64,000 bases of DNA from Afipia sp. (GCA_024707075.1 JANQAK010000004.1:62001-126000), one strand, 5' to 3'; counted from the first letter of the stretch, positions 27,336 through 39,224 are shown. Notes: generated by a model not told the origin, from the letters alone. Numbers and translations: made by a program.

Positions 27336-30300
27336 GTGAACGCTGCGGGTGGCGTGCTTTCCGTATCATCATCGGTAAATTTTGGAGATAGCCGCATAGG
27401 GCCGTCCTCCTTCGTCCCCTCCCTCATCGTCACTCAGGACGATCAGCAACTGCTCAACGGAATCACGTTCGCACCCGGAAATGCGACAGTACGGACCGCG
27501 CTGCCGGGCAGCATATGGTGCGCCGTCGGCTGCCCGGACAGTGTCGTGTCCCGCGGGCATTTCTCCATCGACCGGTTCGCCAGCGGTGGCTTCGACACCC
27601 TGCGCTTGAACAGCGACGGCGGCGCAGGTGCCGTGCTGTTTCGAGGCGATGTCACGATTGACGCCCGTCGGAGCCTGATGGTGAGCCAGCTGGGCAACGC
27701 GATTTATGCTGACGGCGCGGTGACGTTGAGGGCGCCTTACGTCGCGCTCGGCAGCTCTTATCGGCCTTTCGCTCCAAGTGATGCTGCCTTCCTGCTGCCC
27801 AACCTCGACGCTGGCATTTTGGGTGCGATTCCGGCACATCAATTCGGCCCCGGCAGCCTGAGCGTCATCGCCCAGAAGCTGATCGACATCGGCAATCTGG
27901 CGCTGGAGAATATATCCACAACCTCGTTCGACGTCAGGGACGGAGACCTGCGCGGGTTCGGCGTCCTCGATGCCGCAGGGAGCGTGGTGATCGCGGCGGG
28001 GCAAGTCTACGCGCCAACCGACGCGCGGTTGCAGATCATCGTCAATCCTTCGAACGCCGACGAAGGCCGCTTGACGATCAGCGGCGGTGCATCGCGGCCA
28101 ACGCCGCTGTCCGTCAATGGCGGGATCGAGCTTTACGCCCGTACGATTGACATCTCGGGCACCGTACGCGCGCCGTTCGGCACCATCAATGTCGGTTTCG
28201 ATCCCGCGGAGCCAGCGCCTAAGGATCCCATCACCGGAGCGGATATTCCGGGTGTAAATACCCTGACGCTGGCGGACGGCAGCCTGCTTTCGGTGTCAGC
28301 GGATGGCTTGGTGATGCCTTACGGGGGTCTGGGTAAGGACGGCTCATGGATCCCGCCTTTCGCTCCCATCTCTCCGGTGCCGCCGATCAACACCTCGGGC
28401 GCACCGGAAAAGGTCGTCAGCCTTCTCGCCGACAAGATCAACTCGAAGTCCGGTGCCAGGATTGATATCGCCGGCGGTGGGGACCTCTACGCCTATCAAT
28501 GGACGCAAGGCAATGGCGGCTCGACCGACATCCTAGCCAAATCGGACGCCTACGCGGTGATCCCGGGTTACGGCTTCGACTATGCGCCGCACTATTCCAA
28601 CTCCGCCTCGGGCTATGTCAATGCGGGACTCGGCGTCGGCAGCCAGATCTATCTGGCTGCCGGCGCAGGCCTTGCTGCGGGCACCTATACGCTGCTGCCG
28701 GCGCGCTATGCGCTTCTCCCAGGCGCGTATCTCGTGACGCCAAGCTCCAGTTCGGCGACAGGCACCGTTTCCATAACGCGGCCCGACGGCTCAGCGATGG
28801 TCGCGGGCTATTTCAGCAATGCGCTGGACGGCAAGGCGCTGGGCGCGATCATGCCGAAGTACTTCGAGGTGGCGCCGGGCACCGTGGTGCATGCCCGCGC
28901 ACAATATGATGATTTCCGTGCCAACACCTTCCTGGCCGACGCTGCGGCCAAGGCCGGCATAACTCCGCAGCGCCTGCCGATGGATGGCGGCCGTTTGCTG
29001 ATCGCGGCGGCCACCGAGCTGCTGCTCCACGGCAGGGTACAGTCGGCAGGTGCGTCGGCTGCCGCACTCGGCGGGTTCGTTGATATCGGAAGTTCCAATC
29101 CGAATGGCATCGCCATCCTTGGCGGTACCGCCGAGCGGAGCCTTTATACCGGCTGGGTGACGATCGAAGCCGCCGATCTCGGCGCGTTTGGCGCGAGCAG
29201 CCTGCTCGTCGGTGGCCACCGGGACGGCACCGGTAACATCACGGTGACGAGCGCCAATCTCATCCTCGACAATCGGGAAGAAGCCCTCTTCGGGCAAGAC
29301 GTTGTTCTCGTCTCGCGCGGGGCTCTGACACTGAAGGACGGTGCGCGGATCGAGGCTCGCGGCGCTGCGACGGGCGGGGCCGGCCAGCCCTTGAGCATCG
29401 GTCGCGACGCGGTGGCGGGGAGCGGCAATGGCTCAGCCGTTCGCGTCAGCACTTCGGCTGACGCGCGGCTGACGCGATTTGGCTATGATAGCTCCACCAC
29501 GCCAACGCTGTTGGTTGGCCGCAATGTGCAGCTGATCGGCCGCGACGGACAGGGGCAGCCGAGTGCGGCTGGCTCGGTGATCTTGAATTCCACGGGCAAT
29601 ACGGTGATTGATCCGTCCGTCGTGATCAAGACACGCAGCCTGCAGGAGGCGGGCCAGCAAGTCACGCTAGCGCTCGACGGCAGCTACACGCTTCCCTCCA
29701 ATCCCGGCATCGTCCTCACCGGGCAGGCGCTCAGCCAGTTGCTGACGGAGGCCGAGCGCGTGATACTGACATCCTACCGGACGCTCGATATCTACGGCCA
29801 TGGCGAATTCGGCACCGTAGGGCAGGGCAAGCTCGCCTTCGAGGCCGCGCAGATTCGCGGCTTCAACACCGGCGCTGAGGGCGTGACTTTTGCCGCTGAC
29901 ACGGTGAGCCTCGGCAATCGCGAGCGCGGGATTGCTGCGTCAGCTGATCAGGCAGGAGCAAGTGGTGCGTTTCGCCTGAACGCCAACACTATCGAGCTCG
30001 GGGCTGGCGCGCTGGCGATCGACCAGTTCACGGGCGTGAAGCTTGATGCGGCGCGTGGAGTCCTGACCTCTGGGGCGGGCGGGCTTTCTCTCGGCAGTGA
30101 TCTTGTCGTGGATACACCGCTCGTTACCGCAGCCAAGGGTGTGGATTACACGATTTCGGCCAATGGCCGGGCGATCTTCAACAGCACACTAGGGCAGACC
30201 GCTACGGTCGAGGGTGGTCTCGCCGCCAAGCTCACAGTGCTCGCGACTACGATAGAAGCCACGGGCGCAACCTTCCGGCTGCCGAGCGGTCGTCTCAGCC

Positions 30301-33221
30301 TGCACGCGCTCGATGGCGACATCGCTCTCACGGACACCGTTCTCGATGCGTCGGGAACGGAGCAGGTGTTCTTCGATGTGATCCGCTACTCCGGTGGTGG
30401 CGGCGTAGCGCTGACCTCGGATGCAGGTTCGGTTCGCCTGACGGGTGGTAAAGTTTCGGTGGCGGCGCCGCAAGTGGGTGGCGATGGCGGGGAGTTCGAT
30501 GTCGACGTCAGGAACGGCGAGTTCATCGTCAGCGGAACGAGCCTCGAAGGTGGCGGTGGGGCCAAGGGCGTGGGCGGGCGTTTCAAGCTCGACACGAAGC
30601 GCCTCGTCGGCACTGCCGCGCTTGATGCCATGTTGGATCGGGGTAGCTTCTCGACCTTGCGCAACGTTCGGGTGCGCAGCGGCGATGTCATGCTCGACGG
30701 GCTCGCCACCGCTAAATCCTACTCGCTCTCGGCGGATGCCGGGGCCATCACGGCGACGGCCCACGGACAGATCCGTGCCGGCGGACCAACGGGAGGCACG
30801 ATCTATCTCGCGGCGTCGGACGATATTACACTACAAAGCGGCTCCTTGCTCGACGTCTCGGCCGATGCGTTCGACAATGCGGGCAAGGGCGGTACAATCT
30901 GGCTCGAAACCCGTGGCGAGGGAGCTAACGGGATCGACATCCAGACTGGATCGCGCCTTGATCTTGCCGTCGCGGGCGGCCCGGGCGGCGTCCTCCATCT
31001 GCGTGCGCCTCGCACTGACGCGGCAGACGGTGCCGTAACCACCTCTGGCGCCGGCACATCGATAAAGATCCAGCCGGTGAACGGCACGGTGTCGAACGCC
31101 TCCTCAATCGTGGCCGAGGGATTCAAGGTCTATGCGCGTGCCAATGGCGCAATTGACGGCGTCGTTCAGGCGTTGGCAGACAACGACGCGAAGGCCTATC
31201 TCGGCGCCGCCGGAAGCGACGCCAATACGACAGCGATCAAGACCCGGCTGTTCGGCTCGCAGCCAGCTCTCGCTGCCATCGCCCAGATCACACCCGGCGT
31301 AGAGATCCAGAATGGCGACCGCAGCGCCGTCGCCTTCAAATTGAACGGCGCGGGCAGCCTGATTTCCTTCGACGGGGGTACGACCGCGACCGTCGTCGCG
31401 GGAACCGGAGCTCTGACTGTCTCAACCGCCGGCTACTGGATCGACGCAGCCACAGGGAAGCGGACGAGCTTTGCCGCCGGAGCTACTCTGACGGGTCTTT
31501 CCGCTAACGCCAAGATCATCACCGTGGGGGCAGGAACTCTGACAGCTGGCGGATCGGTGAGCCTTTCGGTTCCCGGCAATATCAATCTGACCGGGCTGAA
31601 GAACGCTGATATCACGCCAGTTGCGGGCGGCGTCGTCCTGTCGTTGGCCTCGACTGCAGATGCGACAGCCAACACCATCACCCTGCCGGCGGCCACGCCG
31701 TTCACGCTTCCATTTGGAACCTCAGGTGTTCCAATCAAATCATCTGCGGCAGGCTCCTACAAGCTGCCCAGCGGAGTCACCACCAATTTTCTCGCTAACG
31801 CAAATCTAAATAGTTTGGTTCCCGGAACCATCGTTACACTCAATGCGCCAGGCACTTTGACACAGCAATTCACAGTCAGCAACGGAGCGACGGCGATCAC
31901 GCTGCCCGCCGACACGACGGTGAGCAACGTCACGCTCACGCTGAGCCAAACCAGCGGCGCGAATGTCGCGGTGCTTTCGAGCGGCAGCCTGGCGCTGGGC
32001 AGCGCCGCGAGCACAACGACATCCGACTGGAATCTCTCGACCTGGCGTTATGGTCCTGACCGCGTGCCGGGCACGCTCACTTTACGCGCTACCGGTAATA
32101 TCGAATTCTACAATACACTGACCGATGGATTCACCAGCACCGGCGTCACCTATCCGAGTGCTGTATTGCCCGGAGCAGCGTACGCATCCGCCACAAGTCG
32201 TCTACATTGGGGCGCTATGCTGGATCTGCTGATGCCAGCAGGCTCGGCCTCCTGGTCCTATCGTGTTATCGCGGGCGCTGATCTCTCGGCAGCCGACTAC
32301 CGAGAGCGCCTGCCTCTGGCGGAGCTTGGGACCACAACCGGTTCGATAACGCTCGGCAAGAACGGTGCGGATTACAACGGTTTTGCTTCCTATGCGCCAA
32401 AATCGGCAACTGCAAGTGTGTCTAACGACCGGGTGCCGTACTATAGCTCGACAAATTTCTTCCAGGTAATCCGCACTGGGACCGGCGATATCGATCTCCT
32501 TGCAGGTCAGGATATCCGGCTCATCAACCCGTTCGCCGCGATCTACACCGCTGGCAGCCGGATCGTTCCCGATCCAGCCATCTTCGATGCACCGACCACA
32601 ACATATCAGGCCTTCAATACAGCCTCCTACAATCTTGGTTATGCATTCCCCAAGCTCGTAACTTATCCAGCTCAATATAGTGATCATGGCGGCAACGTCA
32701 CGCTGGTAGCGGGGAATGACATCCGCAGGTTGACCGGCTACGGCGCGGTCGGGAGCCGGACGTTCGTCGACGCGTCCAGCCTGGAATTACCAAACAACTG
32801 GCTCTATCGGCGCGGCTATATCGACCCGGCGAACGGCATGTTCGATATGGCGACCCCGTTCACGGATGGCTTGGGTAAGCCGACCGATAAAGCATCGACC
32901 ACATGGTGGGTCGATTTCAGCAACTTCTTCCAAGGTGTCGGAACACTGGGCGGCGGCAACGTGAGACTCCAGGCCGGCCAAGACATCGTCAACGTTGACG
33001 CCGTCGCGCCGACTAATGCTTGGACTCCAAAGAACGTGCTGGCCGCGACGGCGCCGCTCACGGAATATGGTGGCGGCGATGTTTCCGTGATCGCAAGCCG
33101 TGATATCAGCGGCGGCGTCTACTACGTCGAAAAGGGCAAAGCGATCCTGGATGCCGGCGGCGGCATCCATTCCAATCCTGCGCGGAACACCGTAGATGCC
33201 CTAGCGTGGGGTCGGGCTTGA
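27336..33221 (+). pseudogene. Giant exoprotein TpsA, central part between two frameshifts
   Basis: About 1,960 residues of beta-helix repeat sequence. It continues the first part at the +1 frame (GNAGGVNAAGGVLSVSSSVN). Blocks such as GTINVGFDPAEPAPKDP and DLLAGQDIRLINPFAAIYTA, typical of large filamentous-haemagglutinin-family adhesins, recur. A Thr/Ala/Ser-rich stretch at about residues 1340-1570 is lower in complexity. There is no start signal here; the frame is only a continuation. The coding frame returns to the original one near 33190-33221 (PSVGSGLKISAAGVV), so the two breaks compensate each other. Confidence 0.85.
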
Positions 33222-35545
33222 AGATTTCGGCGGCGGGCGTCGTTGTCAGCGAGTTCACGAGAAATCTCATTCTCGATCCGGACTCCTGGCTGCCCACGAC
33301 CCTGTTCCTTGGGAAAGGCGATATCGAGATATCCGCGGCGGGCGACATTCTGGTCGGGCCAATTCTCAACCCGTTTGCTTTGCCGCAAGGGATACTCAAT
33401 AACTTGGCCCAGAAGACGTATTTCAGCACTTACGCGCCTACAAACAAGGTCATGGCGACCTCCCTCTCAGGGGATATCACCCTGTCGAACAAAAAAGGTC
33501 GCGACACGGTCGGCTCGCTTGCTAGTTACTACGAGCAGATGTTCGCTGTGCACAGCCTGTCTCCTTTGGCGTCGAGGCGTGGGTGGCTCCGTCTCGGGGA
33601 GGTGACATCTTTCGCGGGCCAGGACGTGTTCAGCCAAGTCTATCTGACCAAGCCGTCGACACTTCAGCTTGCAGCACTGTCGGGTGACGTATCTATTATT
33701 GGACCGCTGCTGCTCTCGCCGTCGCCAACCGGCACTCTCGATCTGCTGGCCTCTGGGAATATAAGTGGCTACAATTTAATAACGGACACAACTGGCTCCA
33801 GCATTTCCAAGTATGGCGTCGAAGCGCAGGTCACTCTTTCCGACGCAGACTACCTTCGCATTGCAAGCCCGCTGTCACCTCGGGCCACTTCTGGGGCGGG
33901 CAGAGTCATCGCAAGCCCGTCTTCATCCGCCGATGGGCTGTCTATCTCGGGTGCCACAAATCAAACCCTTGCCGACAAGCTTGCTGCGCACGGCAAGCTG
34001 ACACATCGGGATGATTGGGAGCCGGTTCGCCTCTATGCACGCGGTGGTGATATCACCGGTCTGCAAGTGATCTCGCCCAAGCAAACCCGCCTGATCGCCG
34101 GACGCGACATTTCGGACATTGCCCTCTATTTGCAGAACCTGCATGAGACGGACATCAGCATCGTGTCTGCTGGTCGCGATATCGTTGGCTATGCGCCGAA
34201 CTCGCTCGCGCGGCTGGCATCGTTGCCACTCGTTACTGTGATCTCCCCCTGGACAACTGTTGTCCAGATGGATTCGCCGCAGGCTGGTGATATCCAGCTC
34301 GGCGGGCCAGGCAGCCTTCACCTGCTGGCGGGACGCAATATCGATCTCGGCGTGGACGCTCGTGCCGGGACCGCGACTGCGCCTCAGAATGGAACCGCAA
34401 CCGGCATTGTCACGATCGGCAATCAGTCCAACCCGTTCCTGCCGTTATCGGGCGCCTCCATCACCATGGCGGCCGGTCTTGGTACAATGGCGAAAGATAT
34501 CGGCGGACCTGGCCTCGACTACGGCGCCTTCGAGCGAGATTTCCTCGATCCTGCGACAGCGGGTGACAGGGCGGACCGCCTGCTGTCGAAGCTTGGCAAG
34601 GCGCTCAATTTGTCGGACACCTCGCCCGCGACGGTGTACGCAGCGTACAAGGCTGCAGACGAGAACAAGAAGCGTAAATGGGCGCTCGAAGCCTTCTTTA
34701 TCGCACTCGATCAGTCCGGTCGGGACCATAACGATCCGGACGCGATCCATAGGACTTATGAGGACGGCTTTGCCGCTATTGCCGCGCTGTTCCCGGCCAA
34801 CGACGAGGCGAGAGGCAGCATCCTGCTCACATCGCGCCAGATCAAGACAGCGCGGGGTGGCGACATCAATATGCTAGTGCCCCACGGTGGAGTCGAGGTT
34901 GGCTTTACCTTGGTCGGGTCGCAGCCGCAGGAGCAAGGCATCCTTACCGAAGGTGGCGGCGACATCCGCATCTTCGCCGACGGCAGCATCCTGCTCGGCA
35001 CCTCTCGCATCTTCACCCTGCGCGGCGGCAATATCCTGATCTGGTCGAGCTTCGGGGACATCGCCGCCGGCGCGGCCTCCAAGACCGTCAAGGCGGCACC
35101 TCCGACCCGCGTGCGAATCGATCCCGATACCGGGATTGTCGAGAACGATCTCGCGGGCCTTTCCACCGGTGGCGGCATCGGTACTCTGGCTGTATTCCCC
35201 GACGCACCACCAAGCTGGATCAATCTCATCGCACCCAACGGTGCGGTGGATGCGGGCGATGCGGGCATCCGCGCGTTCGACATCAATCTCGCCGCGCGCC
35301 TCGTGCTGAACGCCGCCAACATCCAAGTGCAAGGCAACTCGACGGGAATCCCGACGGTGCAAGCGCCGCCTGTGGCCGCGCTCACGTCAGCCTCAAACGT
35401 CGGAGCCTCCACGCAGCAGTTAGCGCCGCAGCAGCCGAGCAACAACGGACAAGCCTCGGTCATGATCGTCGAGATTGTCGGCTATGGGGGATCGCAAGGC
35501 TCGGATCAGGACAATAACGACGAGCGGAAGCGTAATGCCCCATAA
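33206..35545 (+). pseudogene. Giant exoprotein TpsA, C-terminal part after frameshift 2
   Basis: The last 779 residues, in the same frame as the first part. It has features of the C-terminal region of large FHA-family proteins (DUF3739-like): GDITGLQVISPKQTRLIAGR, DISIVSAGRDIVGYAPNSLA, GGPGSLHLLAGRNIDLGVDA and a late ARGGDINMLVPHGGVEVGF. It ends in a Gln/Asn-rich tail. With the frames rejoined the protein is about 4,100 residues, close to what I recall for P. aeruginosa PdtA. The next gene starts inside its last codons. Confidence 0.85.
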
Positions 35546-36002
35546 GCAGCCGCTCGCTTTGTGGTGGAAGCGGGGGCTTCACCTCCTCGGGGCACTGACG
35601 GGCGTTATCGCAAGTGCGGCGACGCCGTCGCCCGCCGCTGCTCAAGGGACCGCCTATCGCTCCGCCGCGAGCGCGCCGGCGACGTGGCAAAACTTTGCCG
35701 GCGAGCTGAAAGGCAGTTTCGAAAACCGGCTCGCTGGTGATGATGCTGCCGCGCGCCGCCTGCACGAGGCCTTAGCAAAGCATGATAAACATTCGTCCGA
35801 AACCCTTGTGGTTCGTAGTTGGGTCACATCCGCCGGCAAAATCGAGCGATTGGAGTTCGACGGGATTGACGACGTAGACATTATCGTCGGTCTGCGCGCA
35901 CTTCTCGCCAGTGTCGTTGTAAGCCCGCCGCCTGCCGATATGCTTCAGCCGCTGCACCTTCACCTGTCAGTCCGCTCCAGCGATCAATCGCACGAGGAGT
36001 AG
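35535..36002 (+). CDS. Exported protein with a TonB-C-like domain
   Basis: 155 residues; ATG 35535 overlaps the end of the exoprotein gene. Signal peptide at 1-37 (LHLLGALTGVIASAATPSPAAA). The C-terminal ~65 residues (ETLVVRSWVTSAGKIERLEF through SPPPADMLQPLHLHLSVRS) resemble the TonB C-terminal fold and match the tails of the proteins at 17531 and 39322. There is no membrane anchor or proline linker, so this is a free periplasmic or secreted domain. It might bind the same outer-membrane partner as TonB, which is inference. Confidence 0.65.
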   Translation: MPHKQPLALWWKRGLHLLGALTGVIASAATPSPAAAQGTAYRSAASAPATWQNFAGELKGSFENRLAGDDAAARRLHEALAKHDKHSSETLVVRSWVTSAGKIERLEFDGIDDVDIIVGLRALLASVVVSPPPADMLQPLHLHLSVRSSDQSHEE

Positions 36003-36006
36003 TGGC

Positions 36007-36771
36007 ATGTGGGTAAAGCGATGTGTGCTCGCCATTCTGATTATGGCTACGTCGACCGACGTTTCCATTCGATTTGCCCGTGCCGAGTCCATCTTGAGCC
36101 CGCCGGCCTCGGAAAGCCAAGCGAATCCATCGACTAAAAACGCGGATACGCAGGAGTCGAAAGCTAATGCCTCCACCCCGAGGAGTGTGCATGACGGCGG
36201 TGCGCTGCCTCAGGGATACGGTATGCGGGCAGACTATCGCGCTCTGATCGAAACAGAGGCCAGACGCGAGGGCCTCGCGCCGGAAGTCGCGGAAGCCGTG
36301 ATGGCGGTCGAGAGCGGCTACAACCCGGCGGCGATTGGTGGCGTCGGCGAAATCGGCTTGATGCAGATTTTGCCGTCGACTGCACGGATGCTTGGCTTTG
36401 CCGGCAGCAATGCCGAGCTTGCCGCGCCCGCCAACAACATCCGTTACGGCGTCAGGTATCTGGCCCAAGCTTGGCGTCTGGCGGGCGGTGACCTATGCAC
36501 CGCCACGATGAAGTATCGCGCCGGGCATGGCGAGAGTCGATTTTCCTATCGTTCGGTCAACTATTGCCTGGCGGTGCGCAGCAAGCTGGTGGCGCGGGGC
36601 TTTCGCGTGACCGGCACCGTTCCGGTGGCGACGTTCGGGCAGCCGGACACCAGCGGGGGTGGGGATTGTAGACGCAAGTGCCTGAGCGGTGGGCGCATCG
36701 GCACTGTTAATCTCGCCGCGCTCAACACAAGGCTCAGCGCGCTGGTCGTGCAGGTCCGGACAGGGCGATAG
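36007..36771 (+). CDS. SLT-family lytic transglycosylase of the TPS locus
   Basis: 254 residues with a signal peptide (CVLAILIMATSTDVSIRFARA) and an SLT domain at ~75-190. The catalytic glutamate is in AVMAVESGYNPAAIG, then EIGLMQILPSTARMLGF, NIRYGVRYLAQAWRLAGGDL and KYRAGHGES. The C-terminal ~50 residues contain two cysteines (GDCRRKCLSGG). It starts four bases after the previous gene. It could make room in peptidoglycan for export of the giant adhesin. It is not closely similar to the conjugative transglycosylase at 6642. Confidence 0.88.
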   Translation: MWVKRCVLAILIMATSTDVSIRFARAESILSPPASESQANPSTKNADTQESKANASTPRSVHDGGALPQGYGMRADYRALIETEARREGLAPEVAEAVMAVESGYNPAAIGGVGEIGLMQILPSTARMLGFAGSNAELAAPANNIRYGVRYLAQAWRLAGGDLCTATMKYRAGHGESRFSYRSVNYCLAVRSKLVARGFRVTGTVPVATFGQPDTSGGGDCRRKCLSGGRIGTVNLAALNTRLSALVVQVRTGR

Positions 36772-36889
36772 CAATGATGACAACGGCGCCGATCTTCGTA
36801 CCCCGTTCGGCTCGGCAGTGGGCGCTAGTGAATCTTGTCGCCCTTCATATCAAAGCGAATGCGACCGTGACGCAGGTGAGGGTCATGCG

Positions 36890-37345
36890 ATGAGGGCGCG
36901 GAAGATCGATCCGGTTATCGATGCTGGGATTTGGAAACGAGTGGCGATTGTAATCGCAATCGTCATCCTTGTGGCGCTGGTCATGATCGCTGGCGCCAAA
37001 GCGCAGACGACCTTGCCCGAGATATTCGTCAGTCCGCCCGATCTTCCGCCGAAAAGTGTCCTGGGCGCCGGTCAAAAGGGCAGTAGAGACGGCGAGGCGG
37101 GAAACGACGGCAAGGCGGATGGCAACCAGGCACTCAAAGAGATCAATGAGCAACTCAGGCGCAAGACTGACGAGACCAATCCGGTTCTCAATACCCCACC
37201 GCTGGACGCACACTCCCCCGACACCAAAACCGGCATCGTTAATATCCCAGGAGTCCAGCAGCAATACGGGCTGAATTTCGGACATTCAGCCACGCCGTTC
37301 AGGCCGCCGCCCTCGACTTTCAACACGCCGCTCGGACGACGATAG
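36890..37345 (+). CDS. Single-pass periplasmic protein of unknown function
   Basis: 151 residues from ATG 36890; the frame is open from 36689, but that part overlaps the previous gene and looks non-coding. One membrane helix (VAIVIAIVILVALVMIAGAKA, here residues ~17-36) is followed by a hydrophilic Gly/Asp/Lys-rich region and an ordered end (TGIVNIPGVQQQYGLNFGHS). The last part is Pro/Phe/Thr-rich. No family recognised. It lies between the transglycosylase and DUF2167 genes. Confidence 0.6.
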   Translation: MRARKIDPVIDAGIWKRVAIVIAIVILVALVMIAGAKAQTTLPEIFVSPPDLPPKSVLGAGQKGSRDGEAGNDGKADGNQALKEINEQLRRKTDETNPVLNTPPLDAHSPDTKTGIVNIPGVQQQYGLNFGHSATPFRPPPSTFNTPLGRR

Positions 37346-37404
37346 AACGGGGTATGCCACGCCAGTTAGTCACTTAGGTCATACAGCACACTTTGGAGAG
37401 GTCG

Positions 37405-38352
37405 ATGAAAAGACAGGTCGGAGCTGTTGGAGTTCTGCTTCTGGCGCTATTTGCTGAATGTGCCTTCGCCGAGTCGGCGCCTCCGAGTGAGGCGTCGCGA
37501 AGAGCAGAACTGAGCACCGCATTGCAGGCGGCTGGGCAAGCAGGAACCAAAGGGCCTGCCGATGTTTCCCTGATCGACCAGGCCGCGCTCAAGCTTTCGA
37601 CCGGCGACCTTTTCGTCCCGAAGGAGGAAGGCGCGCGCCTGCTGCGCGCCTTCGGCAATGTCGTTAGCGAAACTAGTTTCGTTGGCCTTGTCGTCGGCCA
37701 ATATCAGAACGATCTGTCGATTGTGGTGATCCGTCATGTCAGGGATGGTTACATCAAGGACGACGACGCCAAGAGCTGGAACGCTGACGACCTTCTGAAG
37801 AACCTAAAAAGCAGCACCGAGGAGGCCAACAAGGATCTGGTAGCGCGCGGATTTCCCGAACGGCAGGTGATCGGATGGGTTGAGGCACCGCATTATGATG
37901 CCGTCACACATCGCCTGGTTTGGTCGGTACTTGGCGCGGATAAAGGAGCGCCGAGCGACACTCCCAAGAACATCAATTACAACACCTACGCGCTGGGGCG
38001 TGATGGCTATTTCAGCCTGAATCTGCTGTCCGATTCGGATCGCATTTCAGGCGAGAAAGCATTCGCCCACCGGTTGCTTGCCGCGCTCGCCTACAATGAT
38101 GGCAAACGCTACGAGGACTTTAACGCCTCGACCGATAGCATTGCCGAGTATGGGCTTGCGGCGCTGATCGGCGGAATTGCGGCCAAGAAGCTCGGCCTGT
38201 TTGCGTTAGCGATCGCCTTTGTGCTCAAATTCGCGAAGGTCATCTTCGCCGGAGCCGCGATGGTCGGCATTGGCGTCATAAAATTCTTCCGCCGTAAGAC
38301 GAGAGATGACAAGACGGCGGATAGGCCGTTAGACGCGCCAGACGCCGCATGA
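37405..38352 (+). CDS. DUF2167 membrane protein
   Basis: 315 residues from ATG 37405 (GGAGAGG upstream), with signal peptide AVGVLLLALFAECAFAES. Family blocks include DVSLIDQAALKLSTGDLFVP, VVIRHVRDGYIKDDDAKSWN, DLVARGFPERQVIGWVEAPH and NINYNTYALGRDGYFSLNL. Two C-terminal hydrophobic segments (GLAALIGGIAAKKLGLFALA, VIFAGAAMVGIGVIKFF) precede a basic cytoplasmic tail. Most of the protein should be periplasmic. Function unknown. It is followed by a decayed M50 protease gene, a pairing I recall from other genomes. Confidence 0.85.
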   Translation: MKRQVGAVGVLLLALFAECAFAESAPPSEASRRAELSTALQAAGQAGTKGPADVSLIDQAALKLSTGDLFVPKEEGARLLRAFGNVVSETSFVGLVVGQYQNDLSIVVIRHVRDGYIKDDDAKSWNADDLLKNLKSSTEEANKDLVARGFPERQVIGWVEAPHYDAVTHRLVWSVLGADKGAPSDTPKNINYNTYALGRDGYFSLNLLSDSDRISGEKAFAHRLLAALAYNDGKRYEDFNASTDSIAEYGLAALIGGIAAKKLGLFALAIAFVLKFAKVIFAGAAMVGIGVIKFFRRKTRDDKTADRPLDAPDAA

Positions 38353-38386
38353 AGGCGCTGTTTTTCATACTGCTCCCAGGCCTCAA

Positions 38387-39057
38387 ATGAGGCAAGATCG
38401 CTACCGCTGGCGGCAGCATCTGTTGTCGCTTGCGGTCTATGCCGCGATATGGGGTAGGCGCTTTGCGGCGCGTTTTAACAGGTTGCTGCTGGCCCACGAG
38501 ATGGGACACTATGTGGCGGCGCGCTAGCGCGGCCTGAAGGTCGGCGGGCCGGCCTTCATTTCGTTCGTTGGTGCCTGGATCGCATTCAAGGATCAGCCGG
38601 TTGATGTTGAAACCGAGGCCTATATCGCGCTTGCCGGCCCGGTTGCTGGAACCATTTCCGTTCTTACGGTGTATTTGTGGGCGCGGTCGGAAACCAGTGG
38701 CCTGCTGCTCGCTATTTCCTATTCAGGCCTGTTCCTCAATTTGTTTAATCTGCTTCCGATCTCGTCGCTCGTCGGCGGGACGGTGACGGACATCGTCAGC
38801 CCGCGTATCTGGCTTCTCGGCGCGCCGATGCTGTACCGGCCAAGCCCCACGCTGATCATTGTCGCTGTTCTTGCCCTGCCGCAGGTGATGAAGGCTTGGC
38901 GATATGCCCCCCAGCGCCGGAGAACGCCACTTACTATACCATTCTGCCTCGAACCAAGCTCGAATATGGCGCAGTCTATCTTGCGCCCGCGGCGCTGCTG
39001 GCAGCTTTGACATGCGAGGTCCATGAACTGATGGGGCCAGTTCACCCGTTCTGTTAA
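38387..39057 (+). pseudogene. M50 (site-2-type) membrane metalloprotease, inactivated
   Basis: From ATG 38387 the frame carries the zinc motif LLLAHEMGHYVAAR (HExxH), then stops at TAG 38525-38527, codon 47, where homologues have a residue before RGL. After the stop the same frame continues KVGGPAFISFVGAWIAFKD, EAYIALAGPVAGTI and FLNLFNLLPISSLVGG. A second break lies in the C run 38907-38912: the matching C-terminus (APENATYYTILPRTKLEYGA, then CEVHELMG) is in another frame and ends at 39057. Both changes would have to be errors for this to be a working gene. Confidence 0.85.
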
Positions 39058-39198
39058 GTGATGAAAGCCCGGTGCGTCGTCCCCGCCATGGCGCGGCACC
39101 TTTGTCACGGTAATCGGAGCACGGGGATTTGAATTCTAACGCTGGTTTGGGCTATTGAACCTGGATCATTGGCGGTCCTCATTCGGATCAATAGACTA

Positions 39199-39224
39199 CT
39201 GTCATCAAAGGGATATACTGTTAT
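39199..39224 (+). promoter_or_regulatory. Candidate promoter of the STN gene with a Pho-like half-site
   Basis: CTGTCAT at 39199-39205 matches a Pho-box half-site and sits in the -35 position of a TATACT (39214-39219) -10-like hexamer. A second CTGTTAT occurs at 39218, but its 19-base offset does not fit the 11-base phasing of a full Pho box. It is a weak candidate, supported mainly by the much better Pho box before the sigma-factor gene at 40824. Confidence 0.35.
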
